A DNA stretch of 64,000 nucleotides from NCBI RefSeq assembly GCF_023159225.1, contig NC_063162.1:88813438-88877437 (forward strand). The letters run 5' to 3'. The position numbers and the translations under genes were made by a program. The notes below the pieces were generated by a model. It saw only the letters and a list, made by a program, of their open reading frames with translations. It was not told where the DNA came from and ran no database searches. The stretch is from Perognathus longimembris pacificus (lineage: Eukaryota > Chordata > Mammalia > Rodentia > Heteromyidae). Every line of letters starts with the position of its first letter. Position 1 is the stretch's first letter. Shown here piece after piece: positions 12,601 through 21,799 of the stretch.

Positions 12601-15291
12601 TCAGGACTGGCAGAAAAGAAAAGAAAAGGGAAAAAAAAGAAAAGAAAAGAAAAATGGGTTACAACTCTCATCTTCAGTCACCACGGTCAGCCTTGTATTT
12701 TAGCTGTGATTGTGGTGCTTCACGAGGGCAACTGTGGTGAAGGGGGGCAGGACAGGACAGGGCACTGAGTCACAGAGAACCACAGTGTTGAATGGCAATG
12801 TGGACACCTCCTATTCCACATGCTCAAGGCCAGAAAGACCACACACTTGTGTTTCTATTAAGATTACAAATGACCTTGGGGTTGGTGGTGTGGTGTTGAG
12901 CTGTGGACAAAAAAGGAAGGAAGGAAGGAAGTTAGGAAGGAAGGAAGGAAGGAAGGAAGGAAGGAAGGAAGGAAGGAAGGAAGGAAGGAAGGAAGGAAGG
13001 AAGGAAAAGAAAGAAAAACAAAAATCCACTGGTGCCCAGAAGGATGCAGTGGTTATACCTCTGTTGGCAAGTCCAGCCTTTCACGCCTGGTAGCATTGCC
13101 TGTCCTCTCAATTGGAAATGCTGCCCTGTGGTCAGCCTTGTATTACCATGTATCTTCCAGGCACAGGCTCATCTAGGGCTTTGCTCATTTAAGTGATTGT
13201 ACTCTAATGGAAGCAAACTTGCTCCTGCCTATAACAGGGGCACATTGCTTAAAAGTCACTTCCCTTTTTAACATCTAAGAACAGTAACTCTATGCCTTTG
13301 ATTTAGAAAGAATTCTCAGTGCATAATTAGCCCTCACTTCCTGGTGCACTGCACATTGTACCATTGTAGTGTTGTACAAATCATCTCTTTGTAAGCAATG
13401 CATGCTGAGGGCTAGGGGTGAGGATTTTACAGCTAAGCTTTGCTGTAATCCAAGCTGGGTTGTGTGGAACAAGGCTCTCAGCAGAGCCATTTAGAGAGAC
13501 TACAAGGCTTCCTGTGAGTGTGGTCAGGATAGCCCAGAAAGTGGGGGGCCAGTTAAGGTATGCAGCGAGGGTCACAGCAGGGTGAACAGAACAATCTGGA
13601 AGAACAGAGGGTCCAGCCAACTCTCTGTAAAGGTGGACACTGGAGGGCACAGCACATTGCCTCTAAATGGTTCAAGTTCAGAGCTAAATTCTGGAAGTCA
13701 GGAGGGCTTTCTCTGCCAAGCCACTGCTAAGTCTTGGGAAAATCTAGAGGAATCCTGGCTAGGAAAGCAGGTCCTGGTGACTGCTTCAGAAACATGAACA
13801 TGTACCCTCTGGATGAGTGAAATAAAAATGTACGGTTTGACAATAAAAAAAGATAATAAGTAGATAAATAGGCAAATAAGTAAATAAATAAATACCAATT
13901 TAAAGCTAAAAAAAAAAAGTAAAAATGTAGCCTTTCATGGTTGAAAAGAGGAAGAAGTCAAGGACTGGTGGCTCACCTGTAATCCTAACTACTCAGGAGG
14001 CTGAGATCTGAGGATCACAGTTTGAAGCCAGCCCAGGCAGAAAAGTCCATGAGGCTCTTATCTCTGATTAACCACCAAAGAGCTAGAAGTAAAGTTGTGG
14101 CTCAAGTAGTAGTACATCAACCTTGAGTGAAAAACTTAGGGTACAATACCCAGGCCCTGAGTTCAAGCCCTAGTACTGGTAAAAGAAATAAATAAATAAA
14201 ATTTAAAAATTAAAAAGGAAGGGCTGGGGATATGGCCTAGTGGCAAGCGTGCTTGCCTCGTATAAATGAGGCCCTGGGTTCAATTCCCCAGCACCACATA
14301 TACAGAAAATGGCCAGAAGTGGCGCTGTGGCTCAAGTGGCAGAGTGCTAGCCTTGAGCAAAAAGAAGCCAGGGACAGTGCTCAGGCCCTGAGTCCAAGCC
14401 CCAGGACTGGCCAAAAAATAAATAAATAAATAAAAAGGAAGATGGCAGTAGCTCAATTTCTCTTCTGCTAAGGCAGGAGTAAACGGGGGGGGGGGGGGGA
14501 GGGGGGGGGGGGGAAATTGGGAATTGAAATGAATTTGAATCCCAAGACTTTGGTCTCTATCCTAAACATTTTCCAATAAAGCAGGAAACATAATAAATAC
14601 AAATATATCAATTCATCCAAAATGAAGTTGGAGCCTATACAATAATGGTGGTTGTGATGGTGATTCACAAAGATCACTTAGCTGGGGATGGCAGCACGTG
14701 CCTGTAATCTCAGCACTCAGAAGGCTGGGGCAGGAAGATCTGAAGGAAGATTTAAGTTCTATAGCAAGCTCTTGTCTCAACAAAACACAGATGTGTTGAA
14801 AGTAACTCCCATGCATAGAGGCCAGGCACAGAGCTGCACGTTACAGTGCTCCTACAGAATCCTCCAGGGAGCCAGTATCTAGTATTTCTGTCCCCCAGAT
14901 GAGCCCCAGAGAGTTACACTGACCCAAGGCCATCAAGCTAGCCAGTCCTCTTCACCTACTCACATTTATTCTTCCTTGGAACTGCTATCCTACAGGTCTC
15001 TGGTCATTTGACCTCACTGTGACCCAACTTCTCCAGGAGAACATTCCAGAAGCAGAGCGAGGGGCTGTGAACGGTGTGCAGTGCTCTCTGAACTACCTCA
15101 TGGACCTCATCCACTTTGTCCTCGTCCTGCTGGCCCCCAGGCCTCAGCAGTTCGGCATGCTGGTCTTCATCTCCATACTGTTTGTTACTACAGGTCACGT
15201 GCTGTACTTTTTTTATGCAAGGAAGTGTAAGATGAGAAATGCCCATGTGAATAAGACAATGAAAAAGAGCACTTGGACACCTCCAACTTGA
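2842..15291 (+). CDS. Ferroportin-like iron exporter (SLC40 family paralogue), 3' six coding exons, partial gene
   Basis: The join 2842-3001, 4667-4782, 5187-5313, 7669-7923, 10533-11243, 14996-15291 reads without a stop for 554 residues, aligning with human ferroportin from about Gly38 to the C-terminus. All junctions are AG/GT and the phases agree. Ferroportin is a plasma-membrane MFS-fold Fe2+ exporter regulated by hepcidin. Visible family marks: GDRMWHF at the start (Asp39 and His43 metal ligands), [26 protein letters not shown] (Cys326, the hepcidin-binding cysteine), [12 protein letters not shown] and TGHVLYF (His507 ligand). The TM6-7 cytoplasmic loop, the TM9-10 extracellular loop and the C-tail are divergent; the tail ends in a short basic/polar stretch unlike that of SLC40A1. 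Mammalian SLC40A1 orthologues are about 90% identical, and by eye this is nearer 55-60% overall, so I infer a paralogue. The first two coding exons (about 37 residues) are not seen and presumably lie upstream. Confidence 0.9.
3214..3256. repeat. (TG)n/(CG) microsatellite
   Basis: A TG run passing into GCGCGCG. Confidence 0.9.
3268..3448 (-). repeat. Two ID-like fragments
   Basis: Inverted ID heads at about 3268-3332 and 3376-3448 (GGTGCTAGGGATTAAA...CTACCACTGAGCTGCAA). Confidence 0.55.
3552..3666 (-). repeat. B1-type SINE
   Basis: Inverted B1 motifs: GACAGAGTCTCACTATG, TTGGCCTTGAATTCATG. Confidence 0.6.
4214..4452 (-). repeat. Geo-type SINE
   Basis: Reverse-complement Geo element: GGGGCTTGAACCCTGGGCTC ... 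GGTGTGAGCCACTGGTGCC. Confidence 0.8.
4667..4782 (+). CDS. SLC40-like exon (TM3)
   Basis: Acceptor TTTGCAG, donor GTGAGT. The exon encodes an Ile-Gln-Asn-Ala-Ser-Val segment and then a hydrophobic helix and WHGWLT, paralleling VVQNVSV...YHGW of ferroportin. It enters in phase 1 and ends in phase 0. Confidence 0.88.
5187..5313 (+). CDS. SLC40-like exon (TM4, TITIQRDW)
   Basis: Acceptor TTGGTAG, donor GTGAGC. It carries VANLAGTA and [10 protein letters not shown], the most conserved block of the N-lobe. The Asn144 and Asp157 equivalents are kept, while the V160-162 run is changed to V-S-L. Confidence 0.9.
5568..5880. repeat. Degenerate (CACA/CATA)n tract
   Basis: About 310 bp of CA/TACA-rich simple sequence in the intron after the TITIQRDW exon. 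The long open frames through it are composition artefacts. Confidence 0.9.
6090..6206 (-). repeat. B1-type SINE
   Basis: Inverted B1: AGACAGGATTTCAGG, CAGGCTGGCCTCCAATT, GTGCTGGGATTACAGG. Confidence 0.75.
7190..7412 (+). repeat. Geo-type SINE
   Basis: CCAGGTACCAGTGGCTCTTA head and a Geo tail in the intron before the 7669 exon. Confidence 0.75.
7669..7923 (+). CDS. SLC40-like exon (TM5-TM6 and start of cytoplasmic loop)
   Basis: Acceptor CCATTGCAG, donor [23 protein letters not shown] and [12 protein letters not shown] match ferroportin MNATIRRIDQ, VGQIMTF and VIGCGFISGWNL. After LAVKP the reading becomes unrelated to SLC40A1, in a loop rich in Arg, His and Gly. Confidence 0.9.
8305..8552 (+). 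repeat. Geo-type SINE with (CA)n end
   Basis: Full-length Geo order, ending in GCGCGC(CA)n. Confidence 0.78.
9237..9452 (-). repeat. IDL-Geo-type SINE with target duplication
   Basis: A T-run, then GGCCAGTCCTGGGCC through ATATCCCCAGCCC. The flanking sequence catcagattctt recurs on both sides. Confidence 0.9.
9583..9617. repeat. (CA)n microsatellite
   Basis: An uninterrupted CA run. Confidence 0.95.
9958..10165 (+). repeat. Geo-type SINE (diverged)
   Basis: CTGGTAGCTTCCTTTTGTGATCC-like head (outline) and a Geo tail ending CCTCAGGACCAGCAC, before a G/A-rich run. Confidence 0.6.
10533..11243 (+). CDS. SLC40-like largest exon (loop, TM7-TM10)
   Basis: Acceptor TTATTGTAG, donor GTGAGC, 711 bp. 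The first ~60 codons are a divergent, Lys/Asp-rich cytoplasmic loop. Then [19 protein letters not shown] and [10 protein letters not shown] are essentially identical to ferroportin TM7, including Asp325 and Cys326. The TM9-TM10 extracellular loop is different in sequence and has N-glycosylation sequons (NSS, NST). The in-frame reading extends left of the acceptor without a stop, but there is no family similarity there. Confidence 0.92.
11703..11915 (+). repeat. Geo-type SINE
   Basis: TGGCACACACCTGTAATCC head with the GAGATCTGAGGATCAAGG middle, 0.5 kb after the big exon. Confidence 0.75.
12257..12365 (+). repeat. Geo-type SINE, head half only
   Basis: The head and middle are present; the shared tail is missing. 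Confidence 0.7.
12424..12650 (+). repeat. IDL-Geo-type SINE
   Basis: Complete element with an (AAAAG)n tail. aaaatgggtt occurs on both flanks. Confidence 0.85.
12914..13018. repeat. (GGAA)n microsatellite
   Basis: About 100 bp of GGAA units with one GTTA interruption. Confidence 0.95.
13955..14183 (+). repeat. Geo-type SINE
   Basis: Head GTGGCTCACCTGTAATCC and a tail ending GCCCTAGTACTGG. Confidence 0.75.
14222..14436 (+). repeat. IDL-Geo-type SINE with target duplication
   Basis: A complete, well conserved element flanked by taaaaaggaag copies. Confidence 0.88.
14487..14514. repeat. Poly-G tract
   Basis: Almost pure G, interrupted by one A. Confidence 0.9.
14677..14790 (+). repeat. B1-type SINE
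   Basis: GCTGGGGATGGCAGC, GTGCCTGTAATCTCAGCA and AGACTCTTGTCTC-like order. Confidence 0.6.
14996..15291 (+). CDS. SLC40-like last coding exon (TM11-TM12, C-tail)
   Basis: Acceptor ATCCTACAG. It encodes [15 protein letters not shown], then the ERGAVNGVQ loop (Arg489/Gly490 equivalents), TM11 and the GHVLYF motif with the His507 ligand. The last ~22 residues are unrelated to the SLC40A1 tail and end in TGA at 15289-15291. Confidence 0.92.
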
Positions 15292-16117
15292 GAGATAGGC
15301 AGAATGGCTCACAGCTCTAGCAATACTAACCCCTTTTCCCCCAAGACTGTGTTGTCTGTACCCCATCACTGCACTTGAGAGCAAAGTACCATCACCTTTT
15401 GCAGACAGCATGGATTGCTTAAGCGTGTTCTTGTCCTGGTAGGACTCTCCTGAGTGTGAAAGGGTCACACCCACGAACTGCGGGCAGAGTCACTCACTTC
15501 CAAGCACCAGACAAGACTGCTTCTAATTTTGCCAGTAGTATGGAATATTTTCAGATTTGCCTTGCTCCTTGGAATCTAAAGTTAGAATGTTCTGGTCGAT
15601 GTTAAAATCCTAGAGACGGGGCACAATTAATGATGTTTGATCTTAATTCTTTGCCATGGGTTTTTGGGTTTTTTTCTTCAGCTAGTTGGTAAATGGACTT
15701 TGGACAAGTTAAGGACCCCTAGTGAAGACTAAAGCTATTCGCTGGGAAAACAGAGAATGAGAATCACCTTTGTGTGGCTAGACTTGGGCCAGGCCAGAGA
15801 TCTGATGGTCCCTTAGCCACCTTGGGCAAGCTTCAGCAAGCTCTGATAAAGAATGCCACTAACAAGTTATGGTGGTTAGTTCCTGAAATCCCAGGAGTCA
15901 GGAGGCTATGGTAGGAGCATTGTGGATATGAGACCAGCTTAAGATACATAGTGAGACTCAGTCTCATAAGTCCAAAAATGGAGCCAGGCTCCAGTGGCCA
16001 ATGCTTATAATCCTAGCTGGTCAGGAGACTGAGATCTGAGGATTGTGGTTTGAAGCCAGCCCCAGCAGAGAAGTTTGTGAGACTCATCTCCAATACAAGA
16101 AAGAAAGTAATAAAAAT

Positions 16118-16157
<40 letters not shown>

Positions 16158-16833
16158 ATGCATATTCTGAGCTGTGGCTCAAGTGATAGAGTGCTCCAGG
16201 ACACCACCCAGACCCCGAGTTCAAGCCCCAGGACTGGCAAAAAATGAAAAAAAAAAAAAAAAAAAAAAAAGAATGCTAGTAGTTTGTGATGAGCAAATGG
16301 GAGTTTCTGGTCACTTACAATCAACAGTAAAGCTAGCTTTATGAGGAAGCTAGACAAAAATCCATATTTCTTGTCTTAAAATAATACTAAGAACTAGAGT
16401 GTTAGCAATAAAGCCCTCAGGCCTCATAGCTTGGAGACCCTTCATCTGCATGGCAATGCAGATGGGAATAGTGAGCAGCACCCTCAGCAGGTGGGCATTG
16501 ATGGGAATGATACTTCCTAAGATGGCAGCTTTTATTAAGCTAAGTCCTCACTAGATTGGCAGGAATTAAACCCGCGAAATTTTAGTCAACAGCTAAATAC
16601 CCAAATCATCTGGCTTCAATCTACTTCTCCATTTCTCAACATCTGCAATCTTCAGAATTCAGCCTCCTAAGCAGCTAGGATTACAGTGGGAACCACTGGT
16701 GCCCGACCAGATCATCCTTTGTTATAGGGGAGGTCCTGTATTTTTACAGCATGTTTCTTCCCACCAGAAGCTAGTAATAAATCTTCCCACCCCCCAACAC
16801 ATACATACCTGCATGCCAAGTTGTGACAATAAA
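15292..16833 (+). other. Probable 3' UTR of the SLC40-like gene
   Basis: No gene is seen here. It is non-coding sequence following the stop, with a B1-like fragment (about 15868-15975) and a Geo-type SINE (15978-16245). The first well-placed AATAAA on the sense strand is 16828-16833; another lies near 17579. The transcript end is an inference. Confidence 0.35.
15978..16245 (+). repeat. Geo-type SINE with internal (CA)n
   Basis: Head CCAGTGGCCAATGCTTATAA; a CA run at about 16120-16155 separates it from the tail. Confidence 0.72.
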
Positions 16834-17099
16834 ATGTCTCCAGGTAATATTAAGTATCTCTTCAACTAAGAACCACTGTTGAAGAGAGATGTGAAAACTA
16901 AGGGAAGATTTTGTTCACTATGAAGGCTGGGGATGTTGCTCCTTGTCTAGCATGTCTGTGGTCTTGAGTTCAGAAGAAGGCAAAACCTCATTAGTAGGTC
17001 CAAGAAAACGACAAAAAGAATCTTACACAGAGCTGCTTTTTAGAACAGTTGAATAAAACCGAGGGAAGAAGAGAACTCCACGGAACATTTTGCTTAACA

Positions 17100-19484
17100 T
17101 AAGGTAGTTTTTAATAAGAGTACTTTATACAGATTCTGACATTTATGGTGCCACTGCCCCAATCTCTGTCCTTCCATAAAAAGCCCCTAAACTACATTAC
17201 TACACACACACTGAAGACTAATCAGGGGACCAGAACTATTCATTTGCATTCTTCACTAAGGAAGTTGAACTTAGGGGTAAGGGATGAGACAGTTTTTATA
17301 TGTACCCCAGGCTAGCCTTGAATTCATGATCCTCCTGCCTCTAGTGCATCACACCAGGTTCAGGAAATCATATTCTGATTAGACTTACTATGCCAAATCC
17401 TTTGCTTTTGGTTACTCTAATAAGCACATGAATGTTTGTGCAGAGCTACATAGGATAAGAGTGTCTAAAAAATACATTAAACCTTGTGTTTAAAATCCCC
17501 AGCAGCAGAGTGAGAGTGGGATTTATGCCAAGTTTTCTAAGTAGTGCTGGCTCCCTACCCTGCAGCTTCTGCCCTTGAATAAAATAGCTGATTCTTTGTA
17601 AATCCTGCATTTTGAGTGCTAATCTTACTCTTCCTTTCCTTCAAGGCTCTCTTGAGAACAGCAGCTTTCTATGACATTGTGCACTGCTATTTGCATATCT
17701 CATGTTTATTTTTATTCCTGTTTTAAACCAGTTCTAATAGAATTATACAGCAACTCATATTTACATACTTTTAAAAGAATATTTTGTTCAACCCAGTGTA
17801 CCCACTTATCAATTTAAAATCATTATAAAAATGAGATTTTTACTTTCTTTCACATTCTTCACATCTAAATTCTAGATTTTTAAAAAACTGTCTACAACAC
17901 ATGTCAATTTAGAGCAGACACATTTCAAATGCTGCATAGCCAGCCTTGGCTGGCAACTGCCATGTTGGAGGGAGCTGCCATATTGGAAGCTTTAGGTTGA
18001 TTCTCCAAGCTCCACTCATCTTTCCACCATAGGAGGCCTAAAGGTGAGCAGTATTCTGCCATGGAAAATGGATAACATTCCAGAGCAGTTATCCAATATT
18101 GATTGTATTAAGCCTCATTTCATCACCTACCAGTGTGCTCTGCTCCCAGAAAACATGTCAAAGACATGTATGAAATAGATAAGACTGAGCATGTTGTCTC
18201 TGAAATAGGAGTGGAGCTATTCTGGAGATACAGATGACAACAGGTGGTGGAGGGGCAGGACAATAGGGCCCAGTGCAGTTTAGATAAGCTCCACCAGGGG
18301 GCCTTCTAGTCATGGTTGCACAATTGGGGATTGTGGTAAATCATAGGGGCATCCCAAAATACTGGAATCAGAACCCGTTTCTAAATTACCTGGTAATTTT
18401 ACAACAATCTAAGAATGAAATTTTAAAAATTGAACCTTTCAAACCTATCTCTGGCCATTTATTTACAGACTGGGCATAGGTTTCCTCAGGAAGTTACCTT
18501 AGCTTTGGTTAACAACCCAGCAGGTTTCCCCAGATCATCTAATCAGCTGAATTTCCTTCAAATGCAGGAATTCCTACCATTCCCAAATCCCTGTTGAGTT
18601 GCCAGATGCCTGTTTCACTTCTTCCTCCAAAGTACTTGAGCTCATGAGGGAAGAGTATCTCTTCTACTTTGAAGTGATGTTGAATCAATTTTTGGCAGCT
18701 AGTTTTCTGCTTAGAAGCAGTCGAGTTAGCCAGATTCCAATGGCTTTTCTGTACTCTCCTTGCTGGGCTTTTATTTTCTAATTCTGTATTGTGGTTGTTG
18801 TATCTTTACCAAACATGCAAATGGATTGAGGATGTGATTATAGTGGGGGCATAAATACTGGTTTCCTCGTTTGCAAGAATAAAATCTTTCTGCCATTGAC
18901 CCAGATACAGTGAAATTACCCCTCTTAACAGAAGTCTGTGGAAGCAGTTTAACCATCTCCACCTTACATAACACAATGTGGTTGGGATGATTTATGGTTA
19001 TGGCCGAAACTAGAAACCAGCTCTGGCAATGTTTGATATCCCATCTTGACCAATAGTGTGCAGGCACTTTTCATCCCAACTCAGGGAGCACATAGAGGAA
19101 CCTAGCCCAGTCTGGACATTGTTTTGAAACTAATTCAAAAACAAAAGGGACTAGCTAGTGGCAGAATGCCTAGCTAGAATGAGGCTAGCAGTTCAAACCT
19201 TAAGACTGTTTATAGAACCTAGTTTTCCTGGCTAGCCAAATTGGCCAAGGCTCAACTGATTGGGATGTAATTCAGCCAGTGAATTTTTAAAAATCTGAGT
19301 GTACCAATCCTTAGCACTGTTTCTAACTAGTTTTACATACTCATTTCCTGTGTGCTTAAATCATTTATGTGACTTAACACTCTCAAAATGAGAAGCATTC
19401 TGACTTTAATAAGTCACTAACAGCAAATGATATTTCCAAATGAGCTTCCAGATTTCTCTGGAAATAAGACACCAGAAAGGATGT
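17100..19484. other. Unannotated, SINE-poor sequence
   Basis: Apart from a short inverted B1 fragment at about 17288-17350 I see no repeat and no gene here. It is AT-rich, unique-looking sequence between the SLC40-like 3' end and the last exon of the snoRNA host gene. Confidence 0.4.
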
Positions 19485-19927
19485 TTTCAAAAGAATTATT
19501 TATTGAACTATGAGTTTTCATCCAGTAAAATAGATTCTGTTAAGATCTGATGATTCAACCTCCACCAGTCATGCTGCAAACTCATTTAAAAAAGAAAATC
19601 TCTTAGGCTCCATTGCAATCAACTTCTTACCTCTGGGAATCAAGATGTGCTTCAGGGAGTCAAATCTTATCACTAAAATGATCTAAGATAGAAAAGTGTG
19701 AAAGCAATATAAAACCCAGTTGTAAAAACACCAATAGTTCTGTGCCAAAATCTCAGACTATGGCTGCTGACTGAACTGAAGAGAGCCAACCCAACTACAG
19801 GGAAGAGGCATGAAATATTCAAATATATTTCTAGATGTTCAGCCCTGCTTCCACCCATAAAGGGGTGAAGCCAAATCTGTTTTAGATATCTTGTCTTGAG
19901 AATCTTCAATTCTTTTAAGCACCAGAC
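19485..19927 (-). ncRNA. Last exon of the SNORD93 host transcript
   Basis: Bounded on the 5' side by a polypyrimidine tract and CAG, and on the 3' side by AATAAA on the minus strand at 19504-19499. The 90-residue open frame inside it (19945-19673) crosses the acceptor and shows no known domain, so I treat the exon as non-coding. Confidence 0.6.
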
Positions 19928-20051
19928 CTGTAAAAGAAGTATCACAACAGGTATTCAGATCTGCAGTCAATATCCCTCTGGTTCAGGTCTTAGCAATTTA
20001 ACAAGGGGTTTAGTAAATGCCATTTAGTTTAGTAAATTCCTGCATATCAAG

Positions 20052-20125
20052 TTGGCCTCAGGTAAATCCTTTAACCCATCAGTGTGGAAGCTTCCAATCA
20101 GATTTCAGTTCTCATCCTTGGCCAA
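20052..20125 (-). ncRNA. SNORD93: C/D box small nucleolar RNA SNORD93
   Basis: Read on the minus strand, the ends pair (TTGGCC ... GGCCAA, 20125-20120 with 20057-20052). A box C variant AGGATGA lies at 20118-20112 and box D CTGA at 20061-20058. Just before box D is the guide TTAAAGGATTTA (20074-20063), complementary to the TAAATCCTTTAA segment of 18S rRNA. The fifth base before box D pairs with an A, in agreement with the known assignment of SNORD93 (HBII-336) to 2'-O-methylation of 18S A576. The whole sequence closely resembles human SNORD93 as I remember it. The gene sits in a 245-nt intron, the usual setting for processing by intron debranching and trimming. Confidence 0.93.
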
Positions 20126-21691
20126 GAATTTGACTTTACTATTAAGAAGCATTACATTTGGCCCACACATACCTCAGCATGAGCAGCCCTCTGAATTCCA
20201 CTGCACCTGGTAAAGAATGGGTCAGAACTTTAGTTTGAAAAGAATGGCCTTTGTTATGGCTACGTATTAGTTGCCTTCAATGAATCAATAAATAGCTGCC
20301 CCTTAGTAGAACTTCTGTATAATGCCCTGATCTCCAAATGTCTGACACTTGGGAGTTTTCTGATTTGCAACTGTGAGCAGAATGAAGCAAACGAAGATCC
20401 CTATACTCTGGAAATCCACTTCAAGAGTTCCATCCATCCAACTTTCTCTTCTCTTATATTAACATGGAACAGTACCAAGTTTAGGAAAGAGAAACATTAT
20501 TGACTACAGTGAAAACTGAAACATTTTTTACAGCTTTGCAAGTATAAAACAGCAAGAAACTTGTTTGCCCTGAGGCTGAGCCCAGGGGTTGAGAACAGTT
20601 TCTACAATCCTTAAATAAATCCTGACTCACTGACACGTCTGGGCCTGGCACTCAGCTCCATAAGGATCCAAACACCTAAAGCAGTGGTAACCTGGAGACC
20701 CGTTGGTCAGACACTGTGCTTTTCAGGACAGTTGTTTGTGTTCAGGTCACAGGCTGCAAAACGTTGCGCCTTTTCTCTTTAACATGGACATCCCTCCCAG
20801 GCCCTCTCCATTGTAAGTGGACTTAGCTGAAAAACACCACATTAACAACCTCAACCTTCACATTCCCACTAAGTGGCAGTTACAACAGCCACAATTCCTT
20901 CATTCCTTCACTCAGGTCAATTTAAGATCCCTTCCCCACGCCCCATTGAAAGGACATACATACTCCAGTGTAATTCGTATGAGTAATAAACACAACGCTC
21001 ATGGATGCGCAAAAGGCAGATATCCCCAGGCTTAGAGAACCTTCCACGAGACTAGGGCAACCTTGCTACATCTTGGTAGACATAACTAGGACATAAGTCT
21101 TTCTCCAAGTCAGACCCAATGGTTCTGATACTCCCCCAGGACAGCAAACCAAGACAAGCCATGTTCACTGCCAGCTCCTCGTTGGGAAAGGCCTGTGCTC
21201 CGGCCAAGATGGATCTGGGGTAGAAAGTCATGCGATCCCTCGCAGTGCCTGACCTGCTACAGTAATCAGCTCCCAAAGTCACCCCCAAGGCTCTTAATAC
21301 CTCAACTGCCGTGCAAAGTGGGAAGTGATCGGCACTTGTGGTGTGGAAGTGGTTGTGGGGGATGAAAATTACCTCCGCTTAGTTGTTTACTCTACAATTA
21401 CACTGCTGGGCTTGGAAACTCCAAGAAGCTTCAGACCTCTGATCTCATCCACTGCCTAAATAGGCTCTTAGGCCACCCGGATACCGGGGCCGGCGAGAGC
21501 CCCAGGAACGCCAAAGGCCCGGAGGCCACCGAAGGCTCGGTGGCCTCCCACTGTACGGGGGCCTCACTAGAGCCTTTCGCACAGGGCGCCAAGGCCAAAC
21601 TCTCGGCTCCAGGGTCCGGAGGAAAAGGCGGTGGGCCAAGCCCGAGGCCACGTGGCAGGGTCCCCACAACTGGAAAGGCAGACCGACTTAC

Positions 21692-21722
21692 CGAGGAAGG
21701 CTGCGCGGTCGAAAGGGGAGGG
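21692..21722 (-). promoter_or_regulatory. 5'TOP-like transcription start and first exon of the SNORD93 host
   Basis: On the minus strand, CGCCCTCCCCTTTCGACC leads into a short exon and a consensus donor CTCG/GTAAGT. snoRNA host genes typically start at C within a pyrimidine run, which this matches. It lies in the CpG-rich part of the island. Confidence 0.6.
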
Positions 21723-21799
21723 CGCACGCGAGACCAAGTTTAAAACAGGCCTGGGTTGTCAGCACCGGATGGTGGTGCAGCCAACCAAAAAGTTGTTGG

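Larger units (their letters stand above)
19485..21722 (-). ncRNA. SNHG26: snoRNA host gene, SNHG26-like lncRNA hosting SNORD93
   Basis: Minus-strand structure read from signals. Exon 1 is about 21722-21692: it starts in a C/T-rich stretch (CCCTCCCCTTTCGACC, like a 5'TOP) and ends before GTAAGT (the complement of 21686-21691). A possible 34-nt internal exon lies at 20206-20173 (acceptor ACCAG, donor GTATGT). The intron 20172-19928 contains SNORD93. A strong acceptor (CTTCTTTTACAG) opens the last exon at 19927. AATAAA on the minus strand (19504-19499) would end it near 19485. I see no conserved open frame. In human, SNORD93 lies in SNHG26 beside TOMM7 at 7p15.3, which agrees with this neighbourhood. 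The snoRNA is certain. The exon map is inferred from splice signals only, and more exons may exist in 20207-21690. Confidence 0.7.

Noticed and set aside
2842..15291. Possibility that the SLC40-like exons are simply the SLC40A1 orthologue
   Set aside because: Divergence in loops and tail is far beyond that between mammalian SLC40A1 orthologues, and the TOMM7/SNORD93 neighbourhood is not the SLC40A1 locus; still to be settled by a tree.
19673..19945. 90-codon minus-strand frame overlapping the last exon of the SNORD93 host
   Set aside because: It starts upstream of the predicted splice acceptor and shows no domain; snoRNA host exons are usually non-coding.
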